Of a stretch of DNA of 64,000 nt, positions 12,432-25,924 are shown in pieces. The notes below the pieces were generated by a model. It had not been told where the DNA came from. It did not search any database and saw only the letters and a program-made list of their open reading frames with translations. The position numbers were made by a program, and so were the translations under genes. Numbering within the stretch: position 1 is the stretch's first letter; each line of letters opens with the position of its first letter. This stretch comes from Apostichopus japonicus (lineage: Eukaryota > Echinodermata > Holothuroidea > Aspidochirotida > Stichopodidae). The stretch lies in NCBI RefSeq assembly GCF_037975245.1, contig NC_092568.1:21354501-21418500 (forward strand), read 5' to 3'.

Positions 12432-13836
12432 CCAGTGATGAGTTCATCATTCCTTGGTACGGATTTCGAAGGGGATTTCCATGAAAGCTGGGGTAGGAAT
12501 GTAGAGGGAATAGGCCACAGACATAATCCCATTGAATAAACACAGTGGGAGAGGTTCTTAAACCTTCTTCTATTTAAACTGACCAAACAAAAGCTATCAG
12601 AGAGAGAGTTTGGTTGTCAAACAAGGCACCACTTTAGCTTATTCCTAGAATACACATTGAGGACAGTTATATTCAGTCTTGGTATGGGGGGCCCTGGACA
12701 GACCTTTAAAGTGATACCATGCTTGTTTCAGATGTCACCAAAATCATGCCAAAATAATTACCAATGTTACTCATACCACCCACCTTAACAATCGTTATTC
12801 TCCTGCTCTTTATCACATCTGTTGATCCTCATTCTGGTGTAACACATATTACACAGCCCAGCTCTTTGCATGACAATTACATCCCCATTTATAGTTCAAC
12901 TTTCGAAACATTTCAGTTATGACCATGTTCAGATCTCCCAAACGATTGCCAATTGTTGCCAATGGTAGCGTTCTGTAAGTGGCTGGAGAGTGGAACAGAG
13001 CTCCTTACATATGTATAAAATTGATGATGTAGTTAAAATTATGGCATTAATTGCCAATATTTGGAGAGAAAAAATTAAATGTTTTTTTTCTCACAACAAT
13101 GGGACTTTGGGACTAATTGGGGATACAAAATTTTCTGGGCTGGATTAAAACTGACAATGATTTCTTCCATGTAGGAGTGAGTCATACTGTTTCGAACATG
13201 TAGATATAATCTCTTAGGTAGGTCGATGGCCCAGATATCAATTTATGCGTGAAGATTAATAACATTTGGTCAGCCATTGGAGAGTGGCAGAAAGTTTCTT
13301 CCTTAGCTACAGACATTACTACAGCTTTAATGAAGCATTCATCTAAAAATAGATGAAAAAATACCTTCCACAGTCAATACAACAAGTCACTTTGAGAGCT
13401 ATTCATAGCATTATGTTAACAAAGACTGCATGACAATTAACACAGTCATCAATTCTGAAAAAAAACCCCCAAAAGTGCCAAGGATGGTTGTAACAGTAAT
13501 ATGGTAACACCTTACATAGTTTGCTGGTTTGGTCTCAGTTATGGTGCCAGGTTGAGGACTTTTAGCCATAGGCAGGGGGTGGGGGGGGGGTGGTGTTCAG
13601 AGCCATGTAGGAGCAGGGACAATCAAGTCACCTTTTTGTTTCTTACCATATATCCTATATTTTCCCAGCCTCCTCAATATTTCCCCCATTTTCCTAAATT
13701 ATATCCTCCACAGGGCGCCCGCCAGAAAAGACTGGCCGTAGGGACAGGTCGAATGCTGCATAGGGTATTACGTACTGACCTTACAAGCAAAAACAAAGTG
13801 AAACATACTTTATTTTCTTAAGCCCATGGCACCAGG
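12432..13836. other. No recognisable feature; one poly(G) tract
   Basis: Unique-looking DNA. A G-rich tract at 13575-13592 interrupts it. A 106-codon open frame (13501-13821, plus) contains the translated G-tract and no known motif. Confidence 0.5.
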
Positions 13837-13961
13837 TATAGCATTGAATTATATAATATGTACATGACCTAAAATTGAGCTCTCTGGCGGCACGTTGCTT
13901 ACATACAGCTATAGCATTGAATAATATAATATGTACATGACCTAAAATTAAGCTCTCTGGC
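13837..13961 (+). repeat. Partial tandem duplication, 73-bp period
   Basis: TATAGCATTGAA, then TATAATATGTACATGACC and AGCTCTCTGGC occur at 13837-13888 and again at 13910-13961 with two or three base changes. The spacing is 73 bases and the second copy is partial. Confidence 0.8.
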
Positions 13962-14963
13962 ATGGGTAATGTAAGCTATTGTGGAAGGTTACCTCTGGTT
14001 ACCAGTCAAAAACGAGAATAACAAACAAAAGCACAGTAGCAAACACAAACACACAGACTCCCACACATGCTTAAATAGCTTGCTATTCAGACAGAAGAAT
14101 AAAGACATATTCTGTTTGATGAATACACATTAATTAAAGCAGCAGCTATTTGCATGGCTTCAAATATTAAATTTAAATTAACACATTCTCCATTTTTAAT
14201 ACATAAGTGAAAAAAATAATGTTCTAATTATGAGAAAACAAAATTCCTATTAATTATACCTTCTAAACCCAGTCCTAAAAGATGTAAACAATCTGTCTGT
14301 ATTTTCTACTTGCTTATTCTTACTTTGCTAAGCATGCATCTTGACTCGGTTTTGATGGCATATTTTTATTTTTTTAAAATGAAATCATCCTAGGCTTTAC
14401 TGCTTATAGGTCTTGAAGCTACAATCTGGTGTTGGTAAGTTATCATTTTCAACTGTTAAAGGAAGACAGATTAAAAAGTATGTGACACCATTTATTACCT
14501 TAGAACACAAAAATGGCATGATTAGAAATGATTAATTTCATATTAATATATATATTACGTACGTAGCTTCATCAAACCTTCAAGTTTTACGTTTTAATTT
14601 TTTCATAGTTTCAGTCAGTTGAAACTTTTGGTAGACTTTACGGTACAATTATTGTATCATCAAATTTTGACAAATCCAACAGCAAAATGCAGGTCTTGAT
14701 AATCATTGTGTTCAGATAAAGGCTATAGCAGACATGCAACCAGGGTTGGGAGGGGGAGGCTAGGGAATGTTTCTTTTTCAATCTCACACATAAAATAAAA
14801 CTAATCATTAGAAAACTCTTGTGTGTAGACATAATTATGGAACAAATTTGTAGCCTGTGTATACCTTATATTGAACCAATTTGTTGAAGTTTTTAGGGGA
14901 AGACCCCCTCAGATTCCCTTCATGCGAGTCAGCTTTAATGATCCCATGACCACTCTCCCATCC
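13962..14963. other. No recognisable feature
   Basis: AT-rich DNA with no repeat unit or exon that I can support. A minus-strand open frame at 14638-14832 is short and unlike any family I know. Confidence 0.5.
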
Positions 14964-14967
14964 TCAA

Positions 14968-15326
14968 AGGGTGTGAAGACTCGCGCACAAAGAAACGTCT
15001 CATGCCGGTAATCTGACCTAGTTTAGAATGAGGTGTAACAGAAGTGTTTGACACCACCATCGATCCCAGAAAATATTCACACAGCTTGCTACCGTCGGTA
15101 ATTAAACACTAGTGTACAGTCTATACATACAGCTACGGTCAATACCCACAAGCACAGTGTACATAGCAGCGATGGACATCTCAGGTCTAAATAAAAGATA
15201 ACAAGGTATCACATTTCATTACTGTCTGCATTTTATAGCGACAAGAAGAAAACCTCATTTGCAAGCAACGGAAAGTTAACTTTTTCAGAGCGCGGCACGC
15301 TGTTTGGGGCGAGTCTTCAATGCTTT
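14968..15326 (+). mobile_element. TTAA-target MITE, family 1, copy 1 (359 bp)
   Basis: The left end AGGGTGTGAAGACTCGCGCA and the right end, read on the other strand, AAAGCATTGAAGACTCGCCC, share the inverted core TTGAAGACTCGC. The right flank is an intact TTAA at 15327-15330 and the left flank is TCAA at 14964-14967, one base from TTAA. Two further copies (32080-32429 and 59204-59563) are collinear over about 350 bp and both are flanked by TTAA. Target site TTAA is the hallmark of piggyBac-type transposases, so this is probably a non-autonomous piggyBac-like element. There is no transposase coding capacity. The assignment is inferred from the target site and ends only. Confidence 0.8.
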
Positions 15327-15330
15327 TTAA

Positions 15331-17984
15331 TTACTGGATCTGTCCCTGCAAACACTGTTGATATGGAAATCATTTCACTGTGAGGAGAAAATGCTGGACA
15401 CAGGGAACCGCCTGCAAGCAAGCATGTGGAGACGTCTCACCAGCATGATAACAAAAGCCAAACATTTTACTCTTAATCAACACATTCCTTGCTTTCAGAA
15501 TAAAACTTGGTAGAAAACCTCGAAGAACAGACAATTTGGATGTTTAAGGCCCTCATGAGGCTAGAATAATTTATATCAACAATTGTAAAACATCAAACAT
15601 TGGCAAGGTCAACAACTGCCTCAGTACTCGAAAGAATTGTACAAAAAAAAAAAAGGAAAAAAAAAGTGGTCACAAAACTTAAATTTCTCCTGGAGACCTT
15701 GTTTAGATTTCTCAAGGGCATCCCTCAAATAAAAAAGGCGGGACTAAATCCTCTCCTCCATTATGAATGTTTTCTGATCAAACTTTCTCCTACCAGTTGG
15801 CCTTGGGACATCACACAGCCAGTTAATATGTTGTTGTTCCTTATCTTCTTTTTTTTTTTTTTCGGTAAAAGGTGATCAATTATATTATTAACCCTAAAAA
15901 AGAGGAGGCAACCTTGGGAGTGATTAAATTCAAAAAATATTTTGGAGTTGGAGAGGAAAGGATGAAGATTATTGCCAGAGGGAGTTGAAGCAGAACCTCA
16001 CACCTTTTCTTTACACAGACAGATCTCTGGGAATCATGTTAAGAAGCAAGCGCAAAACATTGAAATACACCATTCTTTGTCTATAATAGAATGTTAGCCT
16101 GCATTAACCTTCTTTGAGCCAGGAGTGATAATAAGACATAATGATCATACCATATCTAGCTTCAAAGAGTAGCCTTCTTGCAGGGTCATCCATTCATGGA
16201 TATGAACAAAGCCGTTGGGTGGAGGGGTGTGTGTTAGAGCATGGAGCTATGGTTAGAGGGGCTGCTACCCCTCCCTTTTTCAACTAGGGATGTCACTCCA
16301 TGGTAGTGCTAAATTATTCAGCTGGATCCTTCGTTAACGCAAAAGGAGTGCCAGACAATCAGATAAACTTTTCTTCTGTTTCATAATTCACCTAATATAT
16401 TTAAGTTTCTTCTCCAAGTTTCATCTGTTTTCTGGTGAAGATCCCAGACCCCACCAGTTGTCTGAACCCCTCTCCTTCCCCCCTACACTTCGATAGCTTC
16501 CCATAGTTCCGGCCACTGACAAACAGCGACATTTGTCGAAGCATACCGTCCAACTCAATGTTCAGCAACCATTCAGTGAGGGATGGAATTAAACCGGATT
16601 ATGTATTCCATTCTAAACACGTACAGATAACGATGACGGATCCATTGAACTACTTCAGTTTTCTGGGATTCGGGTTCCCTGCAAACAAGTTACTACGACA
16701 AGGTTCCTCTTTTTACACAGGAATTAGCCCTTTTGCAAAGAATGACCGTCTTAAAGTTTGGTTTTATCAACAAGTCAACACAGACTTGCTTGTTCTGTAA
16801 ACCCCAGCTATCGGAGCTCCAGTGGCCCGGATGGATCTGTTCAAACATACGTACATTCTCTGTCCTGTGCCTATAGGGCATAGTATGCACACGTATCTGA
16901 GAGACTAAGTAGCAGGAAGTATATATTTTATTATGGTCACTGCTGTTCATAATACAACAAGTATATCCTGTCACCCTCGATTCATATCCCTTCACTTTAA
17001 TAGTCAATTGTCTAAGTCAAAGCCTAATTAGCTATCCTAATCTTGACTGTCTGATCAATCATTACTTTGACGCTATTGAAATGCTAGGTAATCACACAAT
17101 CATGACCTTGCACTTTTCTTTACCGAACTGTTGGCCGATTAATTTGCCGAGATGGAGCGAACGAAAAATTCAATCCAAAACACTGGTGTCGATACCCAGG
17201 CCTAGAATTTCACAACTGTAGCCACTTGGTAAAAAATATGCCAGTGCTTCAACAAAATCTACTGGCTAAATATCTAGTTTTCACTGGCTATTTTTCTGAA
17301 TTACTGAACCCCCCATCAGGCTTTTGAGAACAGCCCAATATATCTGCTCATATTAAGCAAGTTTATACGGGACTTATGTTTAACAGGTACGGACACCGTG
17401 CCGATGCCGAGACTGGTGATTATTAACCAAGTGCTTCAGTTCCTAACGTCTACTGGCAGAAAGTAGTCTTCCTTCAGTCTTTTTATCTACTGGCAGATGG
17501 CAAATTCTACTGGCATAATTTAGCCAGGAAACAGCCAGAATTTTGAGGTCTTACTCCTCCCATCAATCAATCTTATCAAAGTATTTTACTCGACTATTTT
17601 CAAAGCACTTCTGACTGTTGAACCATGTGATGTTTACATCTGAAACAGTTTTTTAGAAAGTCACAAGAGTTTGAAATGACAACACGATTATGAAAACCAG
17701 GTACGAGTTGCAGATATCACAACAAACCCTATCTCCTTAATCAGATCACTGAAGGGAAAACAGAATTCAAATACCTCAATTATGGGCTTTTGGAGTGCCT
17801 TAATTTGGTAAATTGGAAATGGGAATTTCATCAGGTAAGTTAATGGAGTCCCTGGCGAATGACTAAAACAATGTGGCAAAATCATAAAGGGTTTCAACAT
17901 TACATCCTGTTTTAAAGGAGAGATTACTACATGACTTGTTTAAGAATAGACAAGAATCGAGCAAATAACACATTTGGGTAGATG
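15331..17984. other. No gene seen; degenerate ACTGGC-rich stretch
   Basis: From about 17200 to 17530 the motif TCTACTGGC and its variants recur several times (for example near 17260, 17450, 17490 and 17510), suggesting an old decayed repeat, but I could not define a unit. An 80-codon frame at 16558-16800 (plus) has more even composition than its surroundings and matches no family I know. The rest is featureless. Confidence 0.4.
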
Positions 17985-18116
17985 CATATATATATATATA
18001 TATCTATATATATATATATACATCTATATTTATATATATCTATATATATATATATATATCTATATTTATATATATCTATATATATATATGTATATATATA
18101 TATCTAAATATATATA

Positions 18117-18150
<34 letters not shown>
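17985..18150. repeat. (TA)n with TATC and TATT interruptions
   Basis: About 166 bases of TA dinucleotides broken at intervals by ATCTATA and ATTTATA, forming a loose higher-order pattern. Both strands can fold on themselves. The plus-strand open frame through it is only isoleucine, tyrosine and leucine. Confidence 0.95.
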
Positions 18151-18151
<1 letters not shown>

Positions 18152-19270
18152 TTGCATGACTATATTTAGCGCAATGAAAAGTTAAAAAAAAAAAAACTAC
18201 CTGACATCTTTCACATTCCTACTTAAAAGACAACTGCCAAGGAAGTCAATGAAGAATAGTGTGTATTGGGACAGATAGCTAAGAACTTCTTGTTTTTTTT
18301 TTCCAGCTGTAAAATACAATATCTTTGAAAGATTCTCTTTCGTCACAGCTCCCTCCTCCCCCTCCATTTCTGCTTAATAATCCTTCCCTGTCACTTCCCT
18401 ATCACTCCACACCCCTCCCCGTCCCTGCTACGATGCCACGGCGGACCTGGTTTGCAGGATACTCGTAGTAAAGAAGATGCATTTCAACAATCCTCCGACA
18501 TTCTCGATTTGATATCAGTTGCCTAAGTTGAATCTGTTAACAGAAACCATTGCCTCAATTAACTCAATTTCTGCACAAAAGATGAAAGTTACTGAGGTGA
18601 TACAAATATAGAATGTATAATAACAGTCTCATGACATTCCATATTACTGCATGACTAAGATGGAGAGGAAGGGGGGGGGGAGGGATGGGTGGGAAGAGCC
18701 TATAGCGCCATATTGTCCACAAATATTTACGCTCCTTTTTGTCTGCTTTATTTGTCTGCATCAGGGACCACCAGTCTAACAAACATATCAGACAACGTTA
18801 CAGACAAAGTCAATAGACCAAATGGGAAGAAGAGTAACTGTGAAACTTTATCAATGTGATGGCGCTATTACACATTGCTGGTCATACAAAAAGACATACG
18901 GTTAGCTCAGTCAGTGAGTGAATTAGTTATACACACAGACAGTAGATTATTTAAAAGTTCTCTCAATTTATTTTACATGGTTTGAATTTCTGACATTTAA
19001 GAAATCGGGAATGATCATGCATAGTGACAATTTTCAACAAGAATATTCAGTACTTGAAGTCAATCAAGTCAATGAAGTCATTGTGCAAATTTGTCCAGAA
19101 AGCCAATAACCAATTAATATTTTACCAAAAATAAAAAAAATGAAGTTTTTCCTGCATCACTACCACTAACAAGTATGAGAGTACCAAAACGAAACCCTGT
19201 CGTTGATGTGAAAGGCAACCAGAGAGAAGGTTTCAGAGGGACTTTAATATGCAAATTCTGACTCCCTAAA
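18151..19270. other. No recognisable feature; poly(G) tract
   Basis: Unique AT-rich DNA with a G-rich tract at about 18670-18690. Confidence 0.5.
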
Positions 19271-19680
19271 GAAAATGAAAAAGAACAAAAGGGAGGGAGT
19301 GGGGTAGAGGGAGGAGTGGAAGGGAGGGGTGTGGGAGGGGTTGGGAGGGGAGTAAGTAACAAAAGATGCAGAAGGATTGAGGGTTATGATCCTTTATTGT
19401 GGGAGGGGATGGGAGGGAGGGGGGAGGGGAGTAAGCAACAAAAGAAGCAGAAGGATTGAGGGTTATTCTGATGATCATTTATTGTGGGAGGGAGGGGGTG
19501 GGAGTTGGGGGGGTGTGAGGGGAGTAAGCAACAAAAGAAGTAGAAGAATTGAGGGTTATTCTGATATTCCTTTATTTGTGGGAGGGGGTGAGAGGAGGGG
19601 GTAGGGGTGGGAGGGGGTAAGCAACAAAAGAAGCAGAAGGATTGAGGGTAATTCTGATGATCCTTCATTGCTGCATTTTG
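19271..19680 (+). repeat. G-rich long-unit tandem array, about four copies
   Basis: Each unit has a conserved part, TAAGCAACAAAAGAAGCAG followed by AAGGATTGAGGGTTATTCTG and a TTTATTGTGGGAGG block, then a variable purine/G-rich part of 30-50 bases. Conserved parts start near 19351, 19431, 19525 and 19618, so units are about 80-95 bases and vary because the G-rich part changes length. The last unit lacks the G-rich part. Several overlapping open frames on both strands are produced by the array and are not genes. Confidence 0.85.
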
Positions 19681-21780
19681 CATTGGATTCCATTCCTGTT
19701 TTAAGTCATGTAATGATGCCATCTATATTAAATAGGATATATGACAGGAACTGCATCTAATAAAGTTGCTTCAAATTAGACACATGTCAAAGGGGGAGGA
19801 CGACACCAACCCAAACATCATCATGTGACAGAGATCTTTATGATGAACGATTCCCCCAAAACAACTAAAAAAACACCACAGATATTTGAGAAATTATGAC
19901 TAAATCATTCCTGACTGTAAATTGTAAATTATAGTGTTTCATGTAAAGATGGATTGACCTTTCCCACACCAATATCATGGGAACATATACTTGGCTTGCT
20001 TGAACAATACCGATTTTACGATTTAATGACGGGAAGTTTGATATGTAATTACAGTCATTGCATCCTACCAACTGAAATCCTCTGCAATAAACAAATAAAG
20101 TATCTAGGTTAGCATGAAAATCAAGACGTGCTTAACCTATGGCGTGTTCTTATGTTAAGAATAGAGCCTCTTTACAATCGGTGGAGGCAGTGGTAGGGGA
20201 AGGGAGGGGTGGAAGAGGGGAAGTTAGGGATGGGGGTGAGAGGGTAGTTGGTAAAGAAGAGGGACCATAATATTGGTTAGAAGATACCTTTTTTTCCCCA
20301 TATGGTTCAAAGCTGTAAATTTTATTAATATTTCATGACTGAAAGGTTATCTATTGACAAGTTGCTATCATCACCACAAGTCAAACAAATTCAGCGTTAA
20401 ACAGTGGAATGGGGATGGGGGGAGGGGGGGAGAGGTACATTTATGGCTGGACAGTAACAATTCATTACTATGATTGCATGTAGTAGAGTGGCATTGGCCT
20501 ATTGGGTGCGAGGCGCCTGATGTCACACCAGGTTGAGATATCCACACCCTCCCCATTTCCTATTGGTCGCGAGAGGTGCTAGATGTGTCTGAGGCATACA
20601 GTATCGCCTGTTTCCTTGAAAGGCTCAGTAAGTAATGAACTTAATATTCAAGAAGTCCACGTAGATATGTACGGCTAGTAAATAACAGCCAACCATGGTG
20701 ACTCGGATACCAGCTTAATGGCTCTAGACGGCCGTGCACTGCCCCGATCGAAGGCCCTCAATTCCTCCTGTACGCAAAAGGTGCTAGTTACATCTAAGGC
20801 ACAAAGTGCCCCTCGTTTCAAGGCACCAGAGTTGCCAGGTGGATCACTGGGCTGTTTGTTAGCAATTTATGTCCCCAATTGACCCCCCTCCCCCCGGCAT
20901 GCAATACTAGATTTAAACATATTCATGTTCGTAAGATGTAAACAAAACCTGGGCGTTATTGTCGACATCACAAGGCATTTATCAAGCACACACTGAGCCA
21001 GGCGATGCAGGTACCTATTGACACATTCCCTCCGCATAGCTCCTATTCTCACAAGTTCCCACAAAGGTCGGCCAACAGACCCTATTTTTGGGGCACATTC
21101 TATAGATATATTATCCTTGAAAGTTCACACTCTGCAATGTTGAATGTTTCCCGAAAAACTAAAGAGAGAACAAAACGTACAGAAAAAGAACCAGAGAAAA
21201 GAGAAGCTTATACACACGCACACACCAAAAAAAGAATACAAAAAAAGGAAAGAAAAAAAAGAAAGGAAACTTAAAGAAGGAAAGACAAAAAGGAAGCCAT
21301 GGACCATTTAAGACGAGGTCGATGGACAATTGAGAGGATTTCTGAGTGTAAATCTGAAATCAGGAGGATTTCTTATTGAAGGTGGCAAGTACCTATAGTA
21401 TACTACTACTCGGTATATTGGCAGCAACTCTTGAAGGTGATTTGGATAACAGTTTCAAGGTGTCCGGGTATTCAGGATGTTTATAATAGACTTTAATAAG
21501 GTAGCAGCACATGATGTGATAAAAGGATCACATTAGTCCGTCATTCAGCACCCTTGTACTATTTAATACCTCTACAAAAAAACGAAGAGAAGAAAGAAGG
21601 CACAAAACATCACAGATTCTTTGAGTTAGGTAGAATTGGTCATTGGAAAGGCAGAAACATTTTTGTTGTTCTCTGATTTAGAAAGAAAAAAGGAAAAAAA
21701 AAAAAAAGTAGAAGTAGTTGAGAAGAAGAAGCAGGAAACCAGCACTGCACACTGGTAAGTTTTTTTCTTACAACTGCAAA
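19681..21780. other. No gene seen; G-rich and purine tracts
   Basis: G-rich tracts occur at about 20190-20245 and 20408-20432, with a C-rich tract at 20883-20896 and an A/G-rich stretch at 21160-21290. No exon or element ends were found. Confidence 0.45.
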
Positions 21781-22140
21781 CCGACCTTTGACCTCCTGTT
21801 AATAATAGAGTTCTGGTACTCAGTAGCAAGGTGGATCTTCATCACTGAAATTAATTTACAAGCTTTTCACTTGGGACCTCTGGTGACCTTAATGACCCTT
21901 GACCTCCACATAAAACTATAAAGATATTGTACTTGTACTAAGGGTGGATCTATATCCATATCACAAATGAAGTTCATCCAAGCTATAATTACTTTAAAAA
22001 TCTCTGGTGACCCCAAATGACCTTTGACCTCCAAGAAAAAAAACAATAGGTTCTGGTACTAGCTAATGTGGGAAACATATGAACTATGCATGATCTTCAT
22101 CCAAGACTTGCTATTAAAGTTATCAGATGTTTACAAGGTA
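21781..22140 (+). repeat. TGACCTTTGACC repeat cluster 1, about three units
   Basis: Units of roughly 110-130 bases each carry TCTGGTGACC, then AATGACCTTTGACCTCC, then a block like GGTTCTGGTACT and CTTCATCCAAG. The TGACC(T/C)TTGACCTCC cores lie at 21782, 21893 and 22018. The copy at 22018-22030 is exactly TGACCTTTGACCT, which on the other strand is AGGTCAAAGGTCA, the direct repeat with one-base spacing (DR1) bound by HNF4, COUP-TF and RXR-type nuclear receptors in known animals. Units are diverged, so the array is old. Function of the sites is not shown by the sequence. Confidence 0.75.
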
Positions 22141-25100
22141 TTTATTTATCTCCAATGCAAAGATTCCCCATTGCTTTCAGGAAGGAATAAAAAACTGGAG
22201 ACAGAAGGTTACACAGACTTAGACCTGACCAGTTTGACCAGGTGTTGGCTGAGGCTTGGATGACTCCAGCCAGACTCCTACAATGTTGAATTCCAGAGCG
22301 TTTGAATGCCTTAGGAAGTGGCGACCTCAGTCAGAGTTGCGACCCGGTGTCATTCAATGCATGAATGATATGTACAGAGAAACTTGGACGCAAGTGGAAT
22401 ATTGCTTCATATAATTACAGGAAGGAGTAAAGATATCAAGCAATATGCCAAATAGCTAATTACTTTAAAGACCAACATACAGATCGTACACAGGTGTTAT
22501 AAATCTTGCCAAATGAGATAAAAATATGTCACATTAAGTACCCTTGGCAACTTATTTTTAACTTAATATCCAAGCTATGACTGTAGGCATGTAAACTTTT
22601 GCCCCATATTCACAATATCACTAAAACACATATTATGCCGTGTATGGACACGAAAGATGGTTTAACTAGACCATAAGTATACCGAGTTTCATTATCCAGA
22701 TTTTTTGCCACATCTAGACTACCTCTGGTCTCGATCAATCGATCAACCAAACATGTTCTGATAATCCAGGTTTGACTGCATTGGCAAATAATGAACTCCA
22801 AATGAAGTTATTGTATTAAATCAACGATTGCAAAAAGCTCTACTACTAGCACGGTAGTGATAATTTTAGCTGATATTTCTGTGACCGTTGTACTCAGTTC
22901 TAGAGTGACCACGGTGGGTGGGAAGTGTCATGTTTGTAAACAAGCTACTTTCATTCTTACGGTTTTATTGAAATTGCATAAGTATAGAACCGATCCCCTT
23001 TCTAAATGGTTATGATACCAGGGATTAAGCCAAGTTCAACAGCCTAGGCTGTGCGGTTCTTGATTAATTCATGCTTGCTTTGCTCTTAATGTATAGTAAC
23101 ATCTGGATTCCATTGGTGGGAAAACAAACTAATCGTAACTCATGGAATACTCCGGAAAAACATGTTGTGAAACTATTGTTGTATCACGTTCCTTTCCGTC
23201 GTTGGTTCAGAGGAAACGATACAGTAACCGAAGAGGACATCTGAAGTCCGCAGTGACTTCAGTCCGAGAGATTACCAGTGCAAATGAGATATAAGGTTAA
23301 AGGCAGATCGCAGCTATAGCGAGTTGGAGGAAGTTAATGGAATTAACAGCGCATTTGAACAAAGTATAGTCAGAGAGTTGGATCGTTGAGGATTTCCTGC
23401 AGAGATACAATCAGCTTTCTAGGCAGTATTCAATTACTGTGGTTTTGAACGGTACCTTTCCTGCAGGGGGGGGGGGGTGATTGGTAGAAACATTCGCACC
23501 CTGAATAATAACAGTGAAAAAGCTGGATTAGTTTCAAAAACATGTCCTGAATAAAAGTGAAAGTGTCCCAAAGAAACTTTTAGGAGATGACTTTCAACTT
23601 ACTAACTACTTCAGAGTAATATATTGTTGCTGACAGACATCAGTACTGGTTAATAAATTTAACATGTTCAGGTAACTAAAGGACAGGGACTTTGACAGGG
23701 TCCCAAGGGGAAATTGTTTTTCATTTGGGGCCCCTTTTCATTAAGTATATTATGAAAGTCTTATATTGTCCCTAATCGACCCTGTAGCACCTGTGGTCCA
23801 CGTCTTGTCGGGCCTGGTCCAGGATATAAAGGAACTATACAGTAAATTGACATCTCTTCCCTCGCCCCCCCCCCAAACCCTTCTAATAAGCTGTGAGGAT
23901 ATAGTATGGGATAAATCTATTTCTGCATGAAACAGAAACATACTCTAAACATAAAAATAATCATAACAATAATAAAGATAAATAATACACCATTTTTAAA
24001 ACAGTGCAACACACACTTAAATCTTGTTACCCATAGTAACAGAAAGTAAAACTATAACATTGAGGATCTATGAATCTTATAGCAATTGAAATTTAAAATT
24101 CAATTTCTACATCCTCGTCTGATGATAAACAATCGACATTTGAGTTTTTTTTTTTTTAATCAAACGTGAACTTGAAGCCAACAGGCCTGATGTCATAAAA
24201 CTGTTATTTTTTTTTTGGGGGGGGGTTAAGGTGAGGGAGGGGGTGAGGGGGAAAGTGTTTTTTTTATACAAGTTGCATCCAATAGTTTGGGATGAACTCA
24301 AATAGGGATACATCGCAATCCGAATACACTGATGACCTACCCATGCAGTACATGTACATAGAGGGGATGGATAGCAAAGCATTTTATTATCGCTGTCTCT
24401 TTCACAGAATCGGATCAAAACCAGTATTTTCCCTGGTCAAATTCTTCCATTCATTTGTTATGGCCTTATTTTGAATATTTTTTTTACAGCGAATAAGATG
24501 CTGAGAAAAATCCTTCAAGCCCCTTGCCTAGATGTAAAAATGAACTATTGTTACTGAAGACATGAGAGCAACACTTCACATACCTTATAGTTACACTTAA
24601 AATAAATGGAGGAATCTGAAGAGGGACTTCATCCCCCAAATCTCTTATCTATACCTATCTTTATCTTCCTGCTCTTCTTACCGTTTCCAGTCGACCCCCA
24701 CCCGCTTCCCCACCCCTCAGACTACAAAAAAACTGCCATCGTGGCTTTAGTTTTCAACCCATCATCTCTACCAATTTAATATTATTTCTTGTTATGCTAA
24801 ATGACTTTTAGGAATTATTGAACAGCTTTAGTTCATTTGAAATGTTAAGACACATGCACGCACCCATACTAAACCAAAAACTGCACCAACAGTTACTGAA
24901 AGAGTGCAACCATTAGCATAATTGAAGTTATCTCTGAATACCATCGATAGAATTCGTGCCCTTGGTACTGCGAGGTATTTCCTACTGTTTCCGTTCTGGA
25001 GCTCATCGAGACATACGAGGTAACACTATTTCATTAATTATATTGTTTCTGACGAGGAAAAAAGGATATAAATAACTTAGATAAAAAAATTAACTCCTTC

Positions 25101-25560
25101 AACATAACATGCCTGAATTTTTTCAAAATAAAAAACAAAAGGGGGGCCTATAAAAAGAACGGTTGCCAAAGACTTTTCCAAGTTGACCCTAGCCCTATCC
25201 TGTTGAGTTCATTTTACTCTTTAATGAGCATTTTCATTTGCTTGAACTTTCAGTGGCAGGGACTGGATTAGGTTAATGACTTCCTCTCAAGTGGGAAACA
25301 AGGAAGGAGGTAGATTATCTCGGAGAGGACCAGTGTAATTACTGACCGTATGAACCTAATTTTGATATCTGGAACATGTATACTTCAAGAAAAGGACTCA
25401 CAGTTTAGGGGAAACTCCCCCAACAAAGAAGTTAAAGACATTATCAGGAAAAAAAGGTATTTCATCAACATAAATGAGATTTAAGGGATTAAGAGCTAGG
25501 TGGGAAAGGGTGGTTGTTTTCTTTTGTCATGGCAGTCATGCGTGTAATTATGGAATCGGC
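22141..25560. other. No gene seen
   Basis: A poly(G) tract at 23465-23478, a C-rich tract at 23862-23875 and a T10/G9 junction at 24208-24226 punctuate otherwise unique AT-rich DNA. No convincing exon, tRNA or element end. Confidence 0.45.
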
Positions 25561-25562
25561 CT

Positions 25563-25690
25563 ATGAGTCCAGTTGGTGCCGGGTCTGAGTCAAGTCCGTC
25601 TCTGCGCCAAGTCCGTCCGAGTCACAAAAAATTGGACTCATGTTCGGACTCAAGTCTGCAAGTCCGGTTCTGAGTCCTCCAACCCTGGTT
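25563..25690. repeat. GAGTCC/AAGTCC short-motif repeat
   Basis: The motif (G/A)AGTCC or its near variants recurs many times on the plus strand (TGAGTCCAG, CAAGTCCGTC, GGACTCAAGTC, TGAGTCCTCC), forming a degenerate low-order repeat. The minus-strand open frame that crosses it (25561-25857) takes half of its sequence from this repeat. I cannot tell whether it is part of a larger mobile element. Confidence 0.55.
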
Positions 25691-25924
25691 GATTTCAACA
25701 GAGATTCAAAGAAAGTGCAATTAGATGTGTTATAATCTACCGTAAAGAAAGTGTCCAAGTTAGAAGTCCTTTGAAAGATAAACAAGAACAAATAGGACAA
25801 AATGAAAAGAAAGATAACCAGAAAGCTAGCTGGGATAAATAAATGATTCACTGACACATGGGGTTCTTATATAAGCACATGTGGATCTCAGTTTACAAGG
25901 CTTTTTTACATTATTGACATTTGT

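Noticed and set aside
12037-12586. Minus-strand open frames of up to 168 codons rich in Q, Y, P, S and V
   Set aside because: They are produced by the ATACT minisatellite. All three frames are open together and no domain is present.
16558-16800. 80-codon plus-strand frame of fairly even composition
   Set aside because: It looked the most protein-like by eye, but a 104-codon frame lies opposite it, and I found no motif, exon boundary or family.
17985-18150. TA-rich region considered as a replication origin or matrix-attachment site
   Set aside because: It is a simple microsatellite. Composition alone does not support a function.
18898-18925. TTAGCTCAGTCAGTGAG, resembling a tRNA A box
   Set aside because: There is no B box (GGTTCGANNCC) within 100 bases downstream and no cloverleaf can be drawn.
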